Origin: Candidatus Acidulidesulfobacter diazotrophicus | GTDB taxonomy: Bacteria > SZUA-79 > Acidulodesulfobacterales > Acidulodesulfobacteraceae | Length of the DNA stretch: 64,000 nt | Assembly (NCBI GenBank): GCA_004195025.1 | Contig: SGBB01000013.1 | Coordinates: forward strand, 1 to 64,000 | Reading direction: 5' to 3' | Part shown: positions 31,554 to 40,430 of the stretch, one piece after another | Layout of the letters: each line of letters begins with the position of its first letter | Position numbering within the stretch: the first letter of the stretch is position 1 | Notes under the pieces: generated by a model | Databases searched by the model: none | Seen by the model: only the letters and a program-made list of their open reading frames with translations | What the model was told of the DNA's origin: nothing | Program-made: the position numbers and the translations under genes

Positions 31554-31850
31554 GATAAACTCCATATTAAAATTAAAATTAATTTTAATTAAACCAATAA
31601 CATAGACTATTGCCAATATATATCTAATATTGCATTGCGTTAATTTATTTAATTAGTAAATTATTTAAATTTAATAAATAGATTAATTAATTAATTAATA
31701 AATAAATATAAATAAATGGTTTTTAAGTTACTATTGCTGCTAATTAACAAATCAATTAATAAATGAATAAATAAACGTTTTTTTTAAGTTACTATTACTG
31801 CAATTTATAAATAGACCTCTTCCTTTATATATTTTATATATATTTTTCTT
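31554..31850. other. AT-rich leader region of the Tat phosphoesterase
   Basis: About 290 nt between the predicted -10 and the start codon, made of TTAATTAAT / AATAAATAAA tracts. Two similar segments (around 31722-31744 and 31781-31803) share TTTTAAGTTACTATT. No gene or terminator is evident. Confidence 0.5.
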
Positions 31851-31934
31851 ATTATATTAGCACATCAATGTTAAGGTTTTATTACAGAATTGTTAAATAT
31901 TTATTAAGGTTTTGTTACGGTTTTGTAATAATTG
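31851..31934 (-). promoter_or_regulatory. Six-unit Pho-box-like array and promoter of the Tat phosphoesterase
   Basis: Six units with an exact 11-bp period start at 31869, 31880, 31891, 31902, 31913 and 31924 (TGTTAAGGTTT, TATTACAGAAT, TGTTAAATATT, TATTAAGGTTT, TGTTACGGTTT, TGTAATAATTG). On the coding strand a TAATATAAT -10 region (31851-31859) follows. It is the most regular array in the window. Confidence 0.8.
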
Positions 31935-32068
31935 TAAATAATTGCATCAGATTAAGTTATTGAACTATAATTTTAAATAAATTACAACTTATATGCTTAA
32001 AATATTACAGGACGGTTGGAATATTCAGGATATTCAAGATATTACGGAGGGGAAATATTGTTTTGAAC

Positions 32069-32503
32069 TTATTTTATTATTTTATATTTTTCTTTCAATA
32101 ATGCTGCAATTCTTTCTTCAATTTCGTCTCTTACCGCCCTGAAAGCTTTTAATTTATCATCATTATCTCCGATAACGCCTGCAGGGTCAATTAAATCCCA
32201 GTGCAGTTTTATATTGTTTGAAGTAATTAACGGACAATTATCTCTTGCATCGCCGCAAAGAGTTATTACATAATCAAAAATATTTAAATCAAAAACATCC
32301 ATGGATTTTGATTTTTGCTTACTTATGTCTATATTTTTCTCAAACATAACACCTATCGCGAAAGGATTAACGGGCTTTGGATTAACGCCTGCGCTGGATA
32401 TATTTAAATCAGCTATTTTGTATTTTTCACCGTAAAATTTAGCAAATCCTTCCGCCATTTGTGATCTTGCAGAATTTCCCGTACATATAAAAATAATATT
32501 CAT
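32069..32503 (-). CDS. arsC: Arsenate reductase, thioredoxin-coupled type
   Basis: A 144-residue low-molecular-weight phosphatase-fold arsenate reductase. The P-loop IFICTGNSARS has Cys7; the redox pair Cys83 and Cys90 lies in ITLCGDARDNCP, the arrangement of the thioredoxin-linked (S. aureus pI258 / B. subtilis) class. It reduces arsenate to arsenite in the cytoplasm. It lies 238 nt downstream of arsA on the same strand and closes the arsR-D-A-C series. Arsenate import is expected to rise with phosphate transport, so its position next to a phosphate-starvation region is sensible. Confidence 0.92.
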   Translation of the reverse strand: MNIIFICTGNSARSQMAEGFAKFYGEKYKIADLNISSAGVNPKPVNPFAIGVMFEKNIDISKQKSKSMDVFDLNIFDYVITLCGDARDNCPLITSNNIKLHWDLIDPAGVIGDNDDKLKAFRAVRDEIEERIAALLKEKYKIIK

Positions 32504-32741
32504 AATTTACCTCAATTTTTTATTTAAAATTTTATTTAAAATTTTTAGTTATTTTATTTATTTTTAAATTGTTTATATTCTATATCTTAGAAATTGATTT
32601 CTTAATATTGTAAATTAACACTCCTTCGTTCGTTGTAAGATTTGATAATCTGTGTAACATTCACTAATTTCATTTATTTATTCTTAAAATTTTTATTAAT
32701 TGTTTTAATTATTAATTAAATGTTCTTTATCATTTAAACAT

Positions 32742-34718
32742 TTATAATTTAAATGAATTTTTTAAAAATTTTTCTATATTTTTATAATTTATTTCATATG
32801 GATATTGCTCAAAAAATAAAGAAGGCAGATTAAACTTTTCTTTAATCACATTTAAATATTTTAATTCCTGATTAATTTTGTCTTTAAAAAATTTTATTGA
32901 TTTAAGTTTTTCATTTAAAAGATAATTAATACTTAAAAACGATACGTCTATGCCTGCTCCTTTCAAATCATTATATGCTCTGTAAGCTTCTTCAATAGGA
33001 GTAAATTCAGGATACAGCACTAAAGAAAAATATGTTTTTTCTTTATCTTTTATAGTATTAATCAAAAATTCAAGTTCTTCATCTTTGGCGCTATTATTAT
33101 TCTTATTTTCTTTCTGATATTCAAAGGCTAAAAACAACAGTCTTAAGGCATGTCCCGTTGGAGCAGTGTCAAAAATAATATAATCAAATTCATCTTTTAA
33201 TCCATCATATGCATTATTTTGAATATTATTATTTATTTTTATATTTAGATTTAAATTGCCTCCGGCATTGATGTTTATATCGGCATTAGTATTTTCTTTT
33301 ATATTATTTTTTCCGTACCCTAATTTAAAATAATTATAAAACTTTTTAAAATAGGCTATTTCAAGGGTGCATGGAGAATTAAGCTCTTCTTCTAAAACCT
33401 TAAGGGAATCTGCATTGTTTGAGACTTTTTGAAAAAATTGCAATGTATCTGCCTTATAATCACTCAAAGCCGATTCCGGCGATATTACCGAAAGAAATAA
33501 ATTTTTGTTTTCAACCTGAACAGGTTCTTCACTGACTGATTCAACGCCCATAATTTTACCTATATGACTTGCGGGGTCAACCGACACAACCAATGTTTTT
33601 TTATTTTTATATTTGGATAAATATAAACCAGTTAAAAGAGAAACGGTAGATTTTCCTGTTCCGCCTTTTCCTATAAAGAAAATAAATTTTGCTGAATTTA
33701 TTGCATCGCTATTTATTTTATTAATTAAATCAGAGTTATTTTTATTAAAGCTTTGCAAATCACTGATAGCGCTATTATTATTGTTAATTATATTGTGATC
33801 ACCGCCGGCATTATTATTGTCGTCGCTATTAAAAAATTTATCAAAATATTTTACGGCATAATTTTTATCTTCCATTAATATAAATTTTTTTAAAGAATCT
33901 AAACCTTTAATTTCCTCAGGCATTAAATAATATTTCTTTATTTTATAACCGGTTTCTTTCGCCTGCTCAATTATTTTTTCATTAAGTTTATACTGCTCTT
34001 CAAATATATTAAATTTAGCAAGCTTATCGGGTAAAACCTGATTAATTAATATTTCAATATTTGTAATGCCGATACTTTTAATTTCTTCAATAGAACGTAA
34101 GGTTTCATAAAACGACAGCTCTTGAGGACGCATAACGAATAAAAAATTAGTCGCGCTTTTATCTGTTAATATCTTTAATGCTTTATTGTATATCTCTATA
34201 GAACCTTCAAGGTTTGCAACAGGTCCCATACAAGTCCTTCCTTCGCCTTTTTTAACCTCTTCAATATAAGTAGTCCATTTTAGCGGAAGGCTCATAAGTC
34301 TTAAAGTATGACCGGTAGGAGCCGTATCAAAAATTATTACGTCAAAATCTTTTCTCGCAATAAAACCCGTAAAAGAATCAAAACTTGCAATTTCTTCAGT
34401 ACACGGAGATTTAAACTCTTCCTCAATCATAGATACAACATCATTATCTAAGCCTTCAATTGAATCGCCTAATACTTTAGCCCTATATTTCTCCAATGAA
34501 TCTGCCGCATTTATCTCTGAAGCATATAAATTGTCTACTCCTTTTATTTTTGTTTCTTCTTCTTTAAGATTTTGTTCAAATATATCGGAAAGATTTGAAG
34601 CAGGGTCTGTAGACACTATCAAAGTTTTTTTGCCGTTCAATGCAAGATTTAAAGCCGTCGCAGATGAAATAGTCGTTTTGCCTACTCCGCCTTTTCCTGA
34701 AAAAAACATATATTTCAT
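32742..34718 (-). CDS. arsA: Arsenite-stimulated ATPase with two fused halves
   Basis: A 658-residue ArsA with two tandem GET3/ArsA-type halves. P-loops are FFSGKGGVGKTT (about 6-17) and FFIGKGGTGKST (about 345-356); each half has the DTAPTGH signature (DTAPTGHTLRLM, DTAPTGHALRLLFL). The full two-half layout is that of the true arsenite pump ATPase rather than single-domain GET3. Asn-rich insertions (about 300-340 and 480-505) reflect the genome's composition. It should energise an arsenite permease, but no arsB or acr3 gene is present nearby. Downstream of arsD. Confidence 0.92.
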   Translation of the reverse strand: MKYMFFSGKGGVGKTTISSATALNLALNGKKTLIVSTDPASNLSDIFEQNLKEEETKIKGVDNLYASEINAADSLEKYRAKVLGDSIEGLDNDVVSMIEEEFKSPCTEEIASFDSFTGFIARKDFDVIIFDTAPTGHTLRLMSLPLKWTTYIEEVKKGEGRTCMGPVANLEGSIEIYNKALKILTDKSATNFLFVMRPQELSFYETLRSIEEIKSIGITNIEILINQVLPDKLAKFNIFEEQYKLNEKIIEQAKETGYKIKKYYLMPEEIKGLDSLKKFILMEDKNYAVKYFDKFFNSDDNNNAGGDHNIINNNNSAISDLQSFNKNNSDLINKINSDAINSAKFIFFIGKGGTGKSTVSLLTGLYLSKYKNKKTLVVSVDPASHIGKIMGVESVSEEPVQVENKNLFLSVISPESALSDYKADTLQFFQKVSNNADSLKVLEEELNSPCTLEIAYFKKFYNYFKLGYGKNNIKENTNADININAGGNLNLNIKINNNIQNNAYDGLKDEFDYIIFDTAPTGHALRLLFLAFEYQKENKNNNSAKDEELEFLINTIKDKEKTYFSLVLYPEFTPIEEAYRAYNDLKGAGIDVSFLSINYLLNEKLKSIKFFKDKINQELKYLNVIKEKFNLPSLFFEQYPYEINYKNIEKFLKNSFKL

Positions 34719-34992
34719 AATAGTTGATACCGTTAGTTTAAATCTATAAAAATTAAATATATAAAAATCTATAAATCTAAACTTAAACGCCTCCTTTGAT
34801 AACTACTTTTTAATTAATAAGTTTATTTTTAAATTCTGAAATTTTAAAATAAAATAAATTTCTATCTTGACCTTTTTCTTTTTAATTAATAAATTAATTA
34901 AAAAATTTTAAAATCAATATAAATCCTGCATTGGCTCTAAATATTTATTTATTAAAAATCAGGCAAAAAACAATGCCTATATTTTATATCCA

Positions 34993-35331
34993 CTATTTTG
35001 AGATTAGTGAAGATTTTAATATTTCTGCATATAGTTCCCCTTCTTCTGGATATCTTCCTCGGGTTAAAAGTTCTCCGTTTAATATGCAAACAGGCAAGCT
35101 TGCTTTTCCTTCTTTTTGGATTATAGATCTAACTGCGTTATTAGATAAAAATTCTTTTGGTTCGTTAGATATGCTATGCCTTTTTATTTTAATTTTATCG
35201 CCGAAATCATTTTTTAATTTATTTAAAATATCATTGATTTTTATCAATTTCATATCAGGGCTTGGACCGCAAACTCCGGTTGAACAACATAAAGCAGGAT
35301 CGTAAATCTCTAAAACTATTGAATTTTCCAT
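34993..35331 (-). CDS. arsD: Arsenic metallochaperone ArsD
   Basis: A 112-residue ArsD. ATG 35331 was chosen because the ATG 15 nt earlier overlaps the GGAGGT ribosome binding site. The conserved start VLEIYDPALCCSTGVCGPS holds Cys15, Cys16 and Cys21, which bind As(III) and pass it to ArsA. C-terminal Cys in LPVCILNGELLTRGRYPEEG is also family-typical. It lies between arsR and arsA; upstream is a partial copy of the arsR operator. Confidence 0.92.
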   Translation of the reverse strand: MENSIVLEIYDPALCCSTGVCGPSPDMKLIKINDILNKLKNDFGDKIKIKRHSISNEPKEFLSNNAVRSIIQKEGKASLPVCILNGELLTRGRYPEEGELYAEILKSSLISK

Positions 35332-35490
35332 AAGTTGTACCTCCATTTATAATAATTAAATAGACTTTAAATAATTAAAAATTATACTAATTTTAATTTA
35401 TAAAAAACTTCTGATTTTTTTATACATATCTTTTTTATATACATAATGGATTAAATGGCTAATTGATTGAATAACCAATAATATTTCTAC

Positions 35491-35518
35491 ATTTCCAGAA
35501 AAATAAAAATATTACATA
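35491..35518. promoter_or_regulatory. Second copy of the arsR operator, upstream of arsD
   Basis: 28-bp segment 26/28 identical to 36056-36083 (shared ATTTCCAGAA and AAAAATATTACATA). The operator-like core is kept, but the -35 TTGACA seen at arsR is not. It lies 160 nt before arsD, so ArsR probably also binds here. Confidence 0.65.
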
Positions 35519-35638
35519 CAAAATACCTGATAAAAAAATTTAAGATATTAAATTTAATAAAATATGATAATTATTAATAATATAATATAGATAAAATTAA
35601 TAAAATAAAATTCAAAAAATAAAAGTAACCGTCATATT

Positions 35639-36055
35639 TTATTTTTTGCAAATATCGTTAAAACATTCTTCGGGATTTCCGTTGCAGCAGCTTTCGGTTA
35701 AATAGCTTATAAGCTTATTTACAGATTCAAAATTAGCCGAATAAATTATAAACCTTGACTGCTTCACAAATAAAACAATGTTTGCCTGACTTAATTTTGA
35801 TAGATGAAATGATAATGTGCTCATAGGCATATTTAAACTTTTGGACATTTCTGTAACAGTTAAACCTGAGTGTCCGGCTTTAACAAGCATGCGAAATATT
35901 TTAAGCCTGCTTTCATTAGAAAGAGCTTCTAATGCTTCAATTATAAATTTTACTTCTGCCGCATTATAATTTTCATTTTCATTTTTGTTGTCTTTATCAT
36001 TCGCATTCATATTTAAGTTTTTAATTTCTTTATTATTTATTTTTATTATTTCCAT
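35639..36055 (-). CDS. arsR: ArsR-family arsenic-responsive repressor
   Basis: A 138-residue winged-helix ArsR/SmtB regulator. After a 30-residue hydrophilic N-terminus come EALSNESRLKIFRMLVKAG and the recognition region LTVTEMSKSLNMPMSTLSFH. The usual alpha-3 CVC metal site is absent; instead Cys123, Cys124, Cys131 and Cys136 cluster at the C-terminus (ESCCNGNPEECFNDICK), as in the Acidithiobacillus-type ArsR. The promoter -10 lies directly before the ATG, so the mRNA is nearly leaderless if this start is right. It should repress arsR-D-A-C and release on As(III). Confidence 0.88.
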   Translation of the reverse strand: MEIIKINNKEIKNLNMNANDKDNKNENENYNAAEVKFIIEALEALSNESRLKIFRMLVKAGHSGLTVTEMSKSLNMPMSTLSFHLSKLSQANIVLFVKQSRFIIYSANFESVNKLISYLTESCCNGNPEECFNDICKK

Positions 36056-36090
36056 ATTTCCAGAATATTAAAAATATTACATAATGTCAA
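36056..36090 (-). promoter_or_regulatory. arsR promoter and operator
   Basis: Coding strand: TTGACA (36085-36090), 17-nt spacer, TATTCT (36063-36068), start codon 7 nt later. The spacer holds TATGTAATATTTTTA, repeated upstream of arsD, the likely ArsR site. Confidence 0.7.
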
Positions 36091-36321
36091 GTATTTTTTT
36101 AACTCCGTCTAAAAACTAAAAAAACCGGGCGGAAGATTGCAATTTGTCTCGTCTGCCTTTAATTTCCGTAACAGGGGTCTAATCAAAATGTAATACAGAT
36201 TTTGATAAAAATTTAATCAATTTTTAATATTTCCTTCATAATTCTTTAATAATTATATTATATAATTTTTTTTTAATTGCTTTAAAAAATTAATGATATA
36301 ATTATAAGGAGATAATTAAGA

Positions 36322-36861
36322 ATGCAAAATCAAGCAAAGGATGAAATTATGGAATTTTCCGTGTCTGCCGAAAAATATTTTGATTCAAGATTTGACAATC
36401 AGGAAAAGTATATTATTGCCAGATTTGAAAAAGTTGACATTAAATTAGACGGTCTAGATGCTAAAATTAACTTTAAGTTTGAAACTTTAGATAAAAAGAT
36501 TGATTCAGTTAGAGCAGAACTGAATGTTAAAATTGATGCTTTAGATAATAAATTTGAAACAAAGTTTGAAATATTAGATAAAAAGATTGATTCAGTTAGA
36601 GCAGAACTGAATGTTAAAATTGATGCTTTAGATAATAAATTTGAAACAAAGTTTGAAACTTTAGATAAAAAGATTGATTCAGTTAGAGCAGAACTGAATG
36701 TTAAAATTGATGCTTTAGATAATAAATTTGAAACAAAGTTCGAAATGTTAGATAAAAAGATTGACGCTTTAAATGAGAAAATTAATTTCAACACCAAGTT
36801 GACATTAGGCTTTCTAAGCATTATGCTAACTATTATAATTGCGCTTCATTTCATACGTTAG
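36322..36861 (+). CDS. Coiled-coil protein with tandem repeats and C-terminal membrane helix
   Basis: A 179-residue protein: hydrophilic start, then a long coiled coil made of three 29-residue units (K-I-D-S-V-R-A-E-L-N-V-K-I-D-A-L-D-N-K-F), and one C-terminal transmembrane helix (LGFLSIMLTIIIALHFI), giving a tail-anchored rod. AAGGAG precedes the ATG. Similar in style but not in repeat unit to the protein at 11045. No enzymatic motif. It stands alone between the ars and cus-like regions and is on the opposite strand. Function not recognised. Confidence 0.75.
   Translation: MQNQAKDEIMEFSVSAEKYFDSRFDNQEKYIIARFEKVDIKLDGLDAKINFKFETLDKKIDSVRAELNVKIDALDNKFETKFEILDKKIDSVRAELNVKIDALDNKFETKFETLDKKIDSVRAELNVKIDALDNKFETKFEMLDKKIDALNEKINFNTKLTLGFLSIMLTIIIALHFIR
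36494..36754. repeat. 87-bp tandem repeat inside the coiled-coil gene
   Basis: Three near-exact 87-bp units (starting about 36494, 36581 and 36668), each encoding 29 residues. Almost no synonymous change, so the expansion is recent; copy number is likely variable and always in frame. Confidence 0.9.
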
Positions 36862-36918
36862 TAAACCCACATAGATGCAATTGTTTTAATTATAAAAAAC
36901 AAATCAATCAAAAAAATT

Positions 36919-36950
36919 AATATCCCCACGATTATAATCGTGGGGATATT
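36919..36950 (-). terminator. Terminator of the cus-like operon
   Basis: Perfect 15-bp stem (AATATCCCCACGATT and its inverse) with a 2-nt centre; on the minus strand a run of T follows. It lies about 90 nt beyond the RND pump stop codon and can also stop the opposing coiled-coil gene transcript. Confidence 0.8.
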
Positions 36951-37041
36951 ATACTATTATAGCCTATAGCATGAAAGAAAGAGCTTTTTGCATTTAAATT
37001 TTGATCAATATTTTTAAACCAATTAATTTAATTATTTATAT

Positions 37042-40000
37042 TTATTTGTTTTTTTCTTTTTTCTTAATTTCATATTGTTTCCACATAGAATAAATAGCAG
37101 GCAGCATCAATAAATTTAGTATAGTTGCGGTAATCATTCCTCCTATCATCGGAGCAGCTATAAATTTTGTAGTTCTTGCGCCTGCTCCGTAAGCAAACAT
37201 TGCGGGCAAAAGACCGAAAATTATCGCAAATGATGTCATAACAACAGGTCTTAGCCTTTTTATAGCTCCGGTAGCGCTAATATCTTCTATATCTTGTTTA
37301 CTTAATTTTTTATAATTTCCCTCATGTTTTTCCTGCGTATCCTGCGTGTTTTGCGTATCTCGCATGACCTCTATGTTCTGCGTATTCTGTATTTTATCGT
37401 CCGGAGGAAAAGCGTCATTTATTTTTTTATGCACCATGCTTACATCTGAAATTCCGGAACTTTCTAAATCTTCTAATGCCGTTACCGCCGCTATTTCTCT
37501 TTCTTTAAACATACTGTCCAAAACGGTAATCATGACCATTCCAATTTCTGTTGAAACGCCGATAAGCGCAATAAAACCCACCCATACCGCAATACTTAAA
37601 GTTATATGCATCAGATAAATATAAAAAAACCCTCCTATCAGCGCAAAAGGCACTGACAACATAACTATCAGCGACAACGGGATTGATTTAAAGTTTAAAT
37701 ATATAAGCAAAAATATAATCAGTATAGTAAGAGGAATGATTAACAATAATTTTTTATTTGCGTTTTGAAGCGATTTGTATTCTCCTGAGAAAACAATATG
37801 GTATCCTGCAGGCAAATGCACCATTTTTGATATCATTTTTTTTGCGGTTTTGACCCAGCCTACCATATTTTTAGTCTTTAATGTTATGTCTATAATATCA
37901 TCCGGAATACCCCCCTGCGAAGAGACAAAATCCGGACCGACAATATATTTTACATTAGCTGCTTCTTTTAACGGGATATATGGACCGTTTTTAGTTTTAA
38001 CTAAAATATTTCGAATTGCCGATAATGAATTTCTGTATGCATAAGGATATCTTACAGACAAAGGATATCTAGCCAATCCGTTATATAAAGTAGTAATAGT
38101 TTTTCCTCCAATCGACGCATCCACCGCATCGTCAATTTCTTTTAGCGTCATACCGTAAAATCCCATTTTAATATAATCAGGACTTATTTCAATGTAAGGT
38201 CTGTTGTTAATCCTATTTGCAAAGGCGCTCTGCGTTCCTTTTACCATATAAAGAGCGGAAGCGATTTTTGCCGAAATATTCTGCAATATATTGACATTTG
38301 AGCCGTAAACTTTTATGCCTATGGGAGTGCGCAGCCCGGCAGACGTCATTTCTATTCTATTTTTGATCGGCATAGTCCATACATTGACAAGTCCCGGGAT
38401 GTTTAACGCTTTGTTTAATTTACTTATTAATTTTGTTACAGTCATTCCATTAGGCCATGTTGCGCGTCTTGTCAAATTTATTACGGTCTCCGTCATCGAA
38501 AGTCCTGCAGGATCTAAAGCCGTATCGGCTCTGCCTGCTTTTGCCGTAACCATTTTAACTTCAGGAAAACTTTTAATTATTCTGTCTTCAATTTGTATCA
38601 ATTTTAGAGCGTCTGTTCCCGAATAACCGGGCAATGCGGAAGGCATATATAATAAAGTCCCTTCATTTAACGGCGGCATAAATTCCGAACCTATTCTTGT
38701 ATAAACAAAATAAGTCATGACCATTAAAATTAAAATTAAACCTATAAATATATATTTATAAAGCATAACAAATTTTAAAACAGGCTTATAAATATAAGCC
38801 AAAAATCTATTAACGGGATTTTTATCTATCGGTTTTATCTTACCTTTTATCAAATGAACCATAAGTATCGGAACTAAAGTAACGGATATTAAAGCGGCAA
38901 AAAGCATCGAAAAGGTTTTTGTGTAAGCTAAAGGCTTAAATAAAGCTCCGACTTCCCCGGATAAATAAAAAATAGGCAAAAATCCTGCGGCTATAATTAT
39001 CAAAGAAAAAAACAACGGTTTGCCCATTTCTTTTGCCGATTCTGCAATATAAACTTTTTTTGCTTTCTTTTTGTCTTTAATCGCTTTTATATGTTCAGGA
39101 ACCGAATCAGGATTATGCTCAAGTCTTTCTATATAAGAATGTGCGTTTTCAATCATAACTATACTGGAATCAACCATTGCGCCGACTGCAAGAGCAATAC
39201 CCGATAAAGACATGATATTTGCGCTTATATGCAATAAATACATTGCCAAAAAAGCGCCTAATATTGCAAACGGCATCATGATTATCACTACTAATGCAGA
39301 CCTGAAATGAAACAGGAAAATAATACAGACGAGCATAACTATAATTATTATCTCTAAAAGCGTGGTTTTAAGTGTATTTATAGACCTGTGGATTAAAGTA
39401 GATTCATCGTAAGTCGTGATAATTCTAACTCCTTTGGGGAGAGAAGGCTCCAAAGATTTAATTTTCTTTTTAACGGCATTAATTACATTTAAAGTATTGG
39501 CTCCCTGCTGCATAATAACAACGCCGCCTATTATCTGTCCATTGCCGTTCAAATCGGAATACGATCTTTGCGAGGCAGGCACTTTTTCTACAGAGCCTAT
39601 ATTTTTTACAAGAATAGGTACATGATTTGCGGTTTGTCCGACTACTATATTTCTTATTTCTTTTAATGTATGCAGATAGCCTTTTACAAACACAATATGT
39701 TCAGCGCCCGAAGAAGAATCTATAACTCTCGCTCCTATATCGTTATTAGATGATTTTATATAGCTTGTAATCTGTTGAATAGAAATATTGTAATATTGAA
39801 GCGCCCTAGGATTTAACGTAACCTGATATTCTTTTTTAAAACCGCCGTAAGTCGCAACCTGAGCAACACCGTGAACCGATTCTAAAGCATACCTTAAATA
39901 ATATTGCTGGATAGTTCTTAGCTGTTCTAAATTTTCGTTATGATTCTTGTCAATTAACCCATACATATAAACCCAGCCCATAGCATTGGCATAAGGACCT

Positions 40001-40386
40001 AATACCGGGATTACTCCCGGGGGCAGTAATGTTTTAATCTGATTCATATAAGCTAAAATCTGGGCTCTTGCCCATGAAATGCTTGTTCCTCTGTTAAACA
40101 CGACAGTCACAAACGATGAACCGTACATAGAAGTTCCTCTCACTTCTTTAACTTTAGGAGCAGACAGAAGATAAGACTCTATAGGATAAGTTACTCTTAA
40201 ATTAATAAGATTCGGCGGTTCGCCTGACCAATTTGTTTGTATAATGACTTCTGTAGGCGCAATATCGGGAAGTGCATTTAATCTTATATTTTTAACGGCC
40301 ATTATGCCGAAAAATCCTAAAAATAGCATAAAAATAAGTACTATAAATTGATTTTCTATGCAATAATCTATTAATTTTTTAATCAT
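37042..40386 (-). CDS. cusA: CusA/CzcA-type heavy-metal RND efflux pump
   Basis: A 1114-residue RND transporter of the heavy-metal efflux class: N-terminal helix followed by the HME start (LIDYCIENQFIVLIFMLFLG), periplasmic porter domains, helices 2-6 (about 340-500, with GIALAVGAMVDSSIVMIENAHSY containing the D-x-x-x-x-x-E proton relay type sequence), and a second half with LIALIGVSTEIGMVMITVLDS. The HME family moves Cu(I)/Ag(I) or Zn/Co/Cd. A 50-residue hydrophilic insert (about 980-1045) is unusual in length. Follows cusB by 44 nt. The metal is inferred as copper/silver from Met-rich partners. Confidence 0.88.
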   Translation of the reverse strand: MIKKLIDYCIENQFIVLIFMLFLGFFGIMAVKNIRLNALPDIAPTEVIIQTNWSGEPPNLINLRVTYPIESYLLSAPKVKEVRGTSMYGSSFVTVVFNRGTSISWARAQILAYMNQIKTLLPPGVIPVLGPYANAMGWVYMYGLIDKNHNENLEQLRTIQQYYLRYALESVHGVAQVATYGGFKKEYQVTLNPRALQYYNISIQQITSYIKSSNNDIGARVIDSSSGAEHIVFVKGYLHTLKEIRNIVVGQTANHVPILVKNIGSVEKVPASQRSYSDLNGNGQIIGGVVIMQQGANTLNVINAVKKKIKSLEPSLPKGVRIITTYDESTLIHRSINTLKTTLLEIIIIVMLVCIIFLFHFRSALVVIIMMPFAILGAFLAMYLLHISANIMSLSGIALAVGAMVDSSIVMIENAHSYIERLEHNPDSVPEHIKAIKDKKKAKKVYIAESAKEMGKPLFFSLIIIAAGFLPIFYLSGEVGALFKPLAYTKTFSMLFAALISVTLVPILMVHLIKGKIKPIDKNPVNRFLAYIYKPVLKFVMLYKYIFIGLILILMVMTYFVYTRIGSEFMPPLNEGTLLYMPSALPGYSGTDALKLIQIEDRIIKSFPEVKMVTAKAGRADTALDPAGLSMTETVINLTRRATWPNGMTVTKLISKLNKALNIPGLVNVWTMPIKNRIEMTSAGLRTPIGIKVYGSNVNILQNISAKIASALYMVKGTQSAFANRINNRPYIEISPDYIKMGFYGMTLKEIDDAVDASIGGKTITTLYNGLARYPLSVRYPYAYRNSLSAIRNILVKTKNGPYIPLKEAANVKYIVGPDFVSSQGGIPDDIIDITLKTKNMVGWVKTAKKMISKMVHLPAGYHIVFSGEYKSLQNANKKLLLIIPLTILIIFLLIYLNFKSIPLSLIVMLSVPFALIGGFFYIYLMHITLSIAVWVGFIALIGVSTEIGMVMITVLDSMFKEREIAAVTALEDLESSGISDVSMVHKKINDAFPPDDKIQNTQNIEVMRDTQNTQDTQEKHEGNYKKLSKQDIEDISATGAIKRLRPVVMTSFAIIFGLLPAMFAYGAGARTTKFIAAPMIGGMITATILNLLMLPAIYSMWKQYEIKKKEKNK

Positions 40387-40430
40387 TATATATAAACCTC
40401 AAAATTTAATAAATTTAATATTTATTTATG

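Noticed and set aside
36399-36821. 140-residue minus-strand frame opposite the coiled-coil gene
   Set aside because: Produced by the 87-bp tandem repeats read in antisense; no RBS or family signal.
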